Source of the DNA: Crocinitomicaceae bacterium
GTDB taxonomy: Bacteria > Bacteroidota > Bacteroidia > Flavobacteriales_D > Crocinitomicaceae
DNA: 64,000 nt
Reading direction: 5' to 3'
Assembly (NCBI GenBank): GCA_018402525.1
Contig: JAGYIR010000006.1
Coordinates: 62,001 to 126,000, forward strand
Notes under the pieces: model-generated
The model's database searches: none
The model's input: only the letters and a program-made list of their open reading frames with translations
Told to the model about the DNA's origin: nothing
Program-made: the position numbers and the translations under genes
Shown here: in pieces, positions 61,699 through 64,000 of the stretch
How positions within the stretch are numbered: position 1 is the stretch's first letter
Layout of the letters: every line of letters starts with the position of its first letter

Positions 61699-62178
61699 AT
61701 GAAAATTAAAAAATTAGCTGGAGTCTACCTCCTAGAAACGTCGCAGCAGATTGAAGCACCACTTGAAGAAGTCTGGTCCTTTTTCTCTAAACCATCTAAT
61801 TTACAAAATATTACTCCTGAAAACTTAAGTTTTTCAATACTAAGTGCAACGAATAACGACATGCAAGAAGGTGACATCATAAGCTATCAATTGAAAATTT
61901 TCCCGTTTATCAAGTCGACCTGGGTCACCGAAATAAAGTCAGTTACTAAGTTACGGCAATTTGTAGATGAGCAAAGAATTGGACCGTATAAAATTTGGCA
62001 CCACAGACATACATTTACTTCTACTGAAAGTGGAACGTTGATGACTGATGAAATCCACTTCGCTCCTCCTTTTAAGTTCCTCTCATCAATTCTAGTAAAC
62101 TACTTAATCAAACCGCGACTTATTGAAATATTCACCCATCGAAAAATTGTGGTTGATGACATTTTTAACTCAAAATAA
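61699..62178 (+). CDS. SRPBCC family protein
   Basis: 159 residues. START/Bet v1-like fold: LLETSQQIEAPLEEVWSFFSKPSNLQNITP, FVDEQRIGPYKIWHHRHTF, LMTDEIHFAPPF. It should bind a hydrophobic ligand. In Bacteroidota this gene is frequently beside DUF2867 reductases and photolyase/cryptochrome genes. Only the first is in the window. Confidence 0.88.
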   Translation: MKIKKLAGVYLLETSQQIEAPLEEVWSFFSKPSNLQNITPENLSFSILSATNNDMQEGDIISYQLKIFPFIKSTWVTEIKSVTKLRQFVDEQRIGPYKIWHHRHTFTSTESGTLMTDEIHFAPPFKFLSSILVNYLIKPRLIEIFTHRKIVVDDIFNSK

Positions 62179-62199
62179 CATTTAAACGACTTAAAACAT

Positions 62200-62745
62200 A
62201 TGAGATATTTATTCCTTACAGCCTTAATCAGCTTCAGCTTTAACAATCCAAAACCTAACATTGACGCAATGATCTATGATTTTAATGCATCTTCCAAACG
62301 AAATGATTGGAAAGTTGTAAATGATGATGTAATGGGAGGAATCTCTAATTCAACCATCGAGATAAACAGTGAAGGACACGGTCTTTTTACCGGTGAAGTT
62401 TCTACCGAAAATAATGGTGGTTTTGCTTCAGTTCGACACCAATTTGACACGAAAATTGGGAAGAAAACAAAAATTTCAATGCGTTTGAAAGGTGATTCTA
62501 AATCATACCAACTAAGAATCAAATCTAAATTGAGCGACTACTATTCGTATGTCCATGATTTTCAAACCACCGATAATTGGGAGACAATAGAAATAAATCT
62601 TCAAGACATGTACCCTAGTTTTAGAGGAAGGAAGCTAGATATGAACAACTTCAATAGCCCATCTATTCAAGAGATTTCAATTTTAATTGGAAACAAAGTA
62701 GATGAATCTTTTAAACTACTTATTGATAAAATAGAACTAATTTAA
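62200..62745 (+). CDS. CIA30 family protein
   Basis: 181 residues. CIA30 domain: WKVVNDDVMGGISNSTIEI, FTGEVSTENNGGFASVRHQF, IEINLQDMYPSFRGRKLD and a beta-rich end. It is a galactose-binding-like fold, linked to assembly or lipid-related roles. It has a weak N-terminal signal (LFLTALISFSFNN). It lies 21 bp after the SRPBCC gene. Confidence 0.88.
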   Translation: MRYLFLTALISFSFNNPKPNIDAMIYDFNASSKRNDWKVVNDDVMGGISNSTIEINSEGHGLFTGEVSTENNGGFASVRHQFDTKIGKKTKISMRLKGDSKSYQLRIKSKLSDYYSYVHDFQTTDNWETIEINLQDMYPSFRGRKLDMNNFNSPSIQEISILIGNKVDESFKLLIDKIELI

Positions 62746-62771
62746 CCTCCATTCACTTAATTACTTGGATC

Positions 62772-64000
62772 ATGAAAATTCTACTGACAGGAGCAACGGG
62801 TTACATTGGCAAACGTCTTCTTCCTGTTTTAATCGAGCAAGGGCACCACGTTGTTTGCTGTGTCAGAGATCGAAGCAGATTTAATCCAAGTAAATCATTG
62901 CTAAACAATATTTCCGTTGTTGAAGTTGACCTTTTAGATCCAACTACGCTTCACAATATTCCATCGGATATAGACGTAGCCTATTATTTAGTTCACTCTA
63001 TGTCTTCAGCCAAGAACTACAAATCACTCGAACAAGAATCAGCGATTAATTTTCGACAATCACTAGAAGAAACACGAGTAAAACAAGTTATTTATCTAAG
63101 TGGAATTGTAAATGAAACCACCCTTTCGGAACACCTTTTATCTAGAAAGAATGTTGAGTTAGAATTAGAGAAAGGCAACTATCATTTTACGTGTTTAAGG
63201 GCTGGAATAATTATTGGTTCAGGGAGTGCATCATTTGAAATAATCCGTGATCTTGTTGAAAAACTTCCAGTAATGATTACACCAAAGTGGTTACTGACGA
63301 GGTGCCAACCTATTGGTGTATCCGGCGTGATTTCTTTTTTGCATAAATCGATGCTCAATAAACAAACATTTGATAGAAACTTCGATATCGGCTGCGATGA
63401 TATTCTAACGTACAAAGAAATGCTTTTGGAATTTGCACAAGTTCGAAAATTAAACCGCAAAATTTGGACCGTGCCAGTTATGACTCCAAAATTGTCTTCC
63501 TATTGGCTCTACTTTGTGACATCCACTTCATATAAGCTGGCTTCATCATTGGTAAGTAGCATGAAGGTAGAAGTTGTTTGTCGAAACAATGAGCTCAATA
63601 AAATACTCAATATTCAACCATTATCCTACAGAGAATCTCTAAAAAGAGCTTTTAAAAAAATAGAAGCAAATGAAATTTTATCTAGCTGGAAAGACGCTCA
63701 TGAAAGCAGTGGATTAAAAATCAATATCTCCGATTTCATTGAAGTACCAGTTTATGGTTGCTTTCAAGATCAACGTACCAAATTAGTTTCAAATCGAGAA
63801 GTAAGCATTGATAAAATTTGGAGTATAGGAGGACAAAACGGTTGGTATTATGCTAACTGGATGTGGGTAATGCGAGGATTCATCGATAAAATGGTCGGTG
63901 GAGTTGGGTTGCGGCGCGGAAGAACAAATCAAACCACTATTTCTATTGGTGACTCATTGGACTTTTGGCGGGTTCTTTACTCAAATAAAGAGGAGGGTAG
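62772..64000 (+). CDS. NAD(P)-binding SDR / DUF2867 protein (3' partial)
   Basis: At least 409 residues, running past the window end. An extended-SDR Rossmann motif is at the start (LLTGATGYIGKRLLPVL). The NmrA-like body follows (VAYYLVHSMSSAKNYKSLE, LRAGIIIGSGSASFEII). The C-terminal part is DUF2867: WSIGGQNGWYYANWMWVMRG and VGGVGLRRGR. This two-domain protein is common in the stress and photolyase operons of this phylum. The catalytic Tyr and Lys of classic SDRs are not clearly arranged. It is the last gene seen in the operon. Confidence 0.9.
   Translation, partial: MKILLTGATGYIGKRLLPVLIEQGHHVVCCVRDRSRFNPSKSLLNNISVVEVDLLDPTTLHNIPSDIDVAYYLVHSMSSAKNYKSLEQESAINFRQSLEETRVKQVIYLSGIVNETTLSEHLLSRKNVELELEKGNYHFTCLRAGIIIGSGSASFEIIRDLVEKLPVMITPKWLLTRCQPIGVSGVISFLHKSMLNKQTFDRNFDIGCDDILTYKEMLLEFAQVRKLNRKIWTVPVMTPKLSSYWLYFVTSTSYKLASSLVSSMKVEVVCRNNELNKILNIQPLSYRESLKRAFKKIEANEILSSWKDAHESSGLKINISDFIEVPVYGCFQDQRTKLVSNREVSIDKIWSIGGQNGWYYANWMWVMRGFIDKMVGGVGLRRGRTNQTTISIGDSLDFWRVLYSNKEEG

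Overview
The window looks like part of a low-GC chromosome from the Bacteroidota, most likely order Flavobacteriales and plausibly a Crocinitomicaceae/Fluviicola-type organism. The evidence is secreted proteins ending in type IX secretion (T9SS) sorting domains, promoters of the Bacteroidota type TAnnTTTG, few Shine-Dalgarno sites, POT peptide transporters in tandem, and a darA/darB dialkylresorcinol (flexirubin-type) locus. The genus is inferred, not proven.

Layout. 1-4.1 kb: the end of a large SprB-repeat gliding/adhesin-type protein and a T9SS cargo protein, separated by a bidirectional terminator. 4.4-12.6 kb: housekeeping genes dnaK (with an array of TGACA/TGTCA half-sites upstream), an M23 envelope peptidase, an MscS channel, alaS and a glycosyltransferase that starts at a TTG directly after the alaS stop. 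12.6-19.2 kb: a DNRLRE repeat protein, an unknown exported protein, a CAP-domain protein, a TPR-SpoIIE phosphatase sensor and a GT2-DUF2062 fusion. 19.3-28.6 kb: the biosynthetic locus: small exported protein, darA, darB, an unknown gene, a BtrH-type acyltransferase, an ABC exporter pair, an acyl carrier protein, an active ketosynthase, a Cys-less ketosynthase/chain length factor and DUF2461. The genes from darB on are packed with overlaps or gaps of a few bases. No ketoreductase, dehydratase, ammonia lyase or acyl-CoA ligase is present, so the polyene half of a flexirubin pathway, if it exists, must be encoded elsewhere.

28.7-43.7 kb: cupredoxin and Omp28-type T9SS proteins, a conserved unknown protein with kinase-like motifs, a YCII protein, a DUF819 transporter with an extra periplasmic domain, two POT transporters, an M1 aminopeptidase and valS. 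43.8-44.4 kb: a decayed, internally deleted IS1595-type element with 36-bp terminal inverted repeats. 44.5-55.2 kb: lhgO, an M14 peptidase, trmD-tsaC, an alpha/beta hydrolase, and a five-gene run cca/pRiA4b-like/methyltransferase/TraB/FKBP, followed by a nested inverted-repeat region, sucD and tRNA-Pro(GGG).

55.2-64 kb: a degenerate repeat tract after the tRNA, a Kunitz-domain lipoprotein, a helicase-WD40 operon, small YjdI and GNAT proteins, a lysine-rich microprotein and a 5'-truncated barrel pseudogene. The last 4.5 kb is a stress-type operon (29-codon ORF, SOUL haem protein, DUF218, glutathione peroxidase, Lacal_2735 family, SRPBCC, CIA30, DUF2867 reductase running off the end). It lies behind a promoter embedded in four TTGTTTAA/TTAAACAA half-sites, and its gene set resembles light- and oxidative-stress operons of this phylum.
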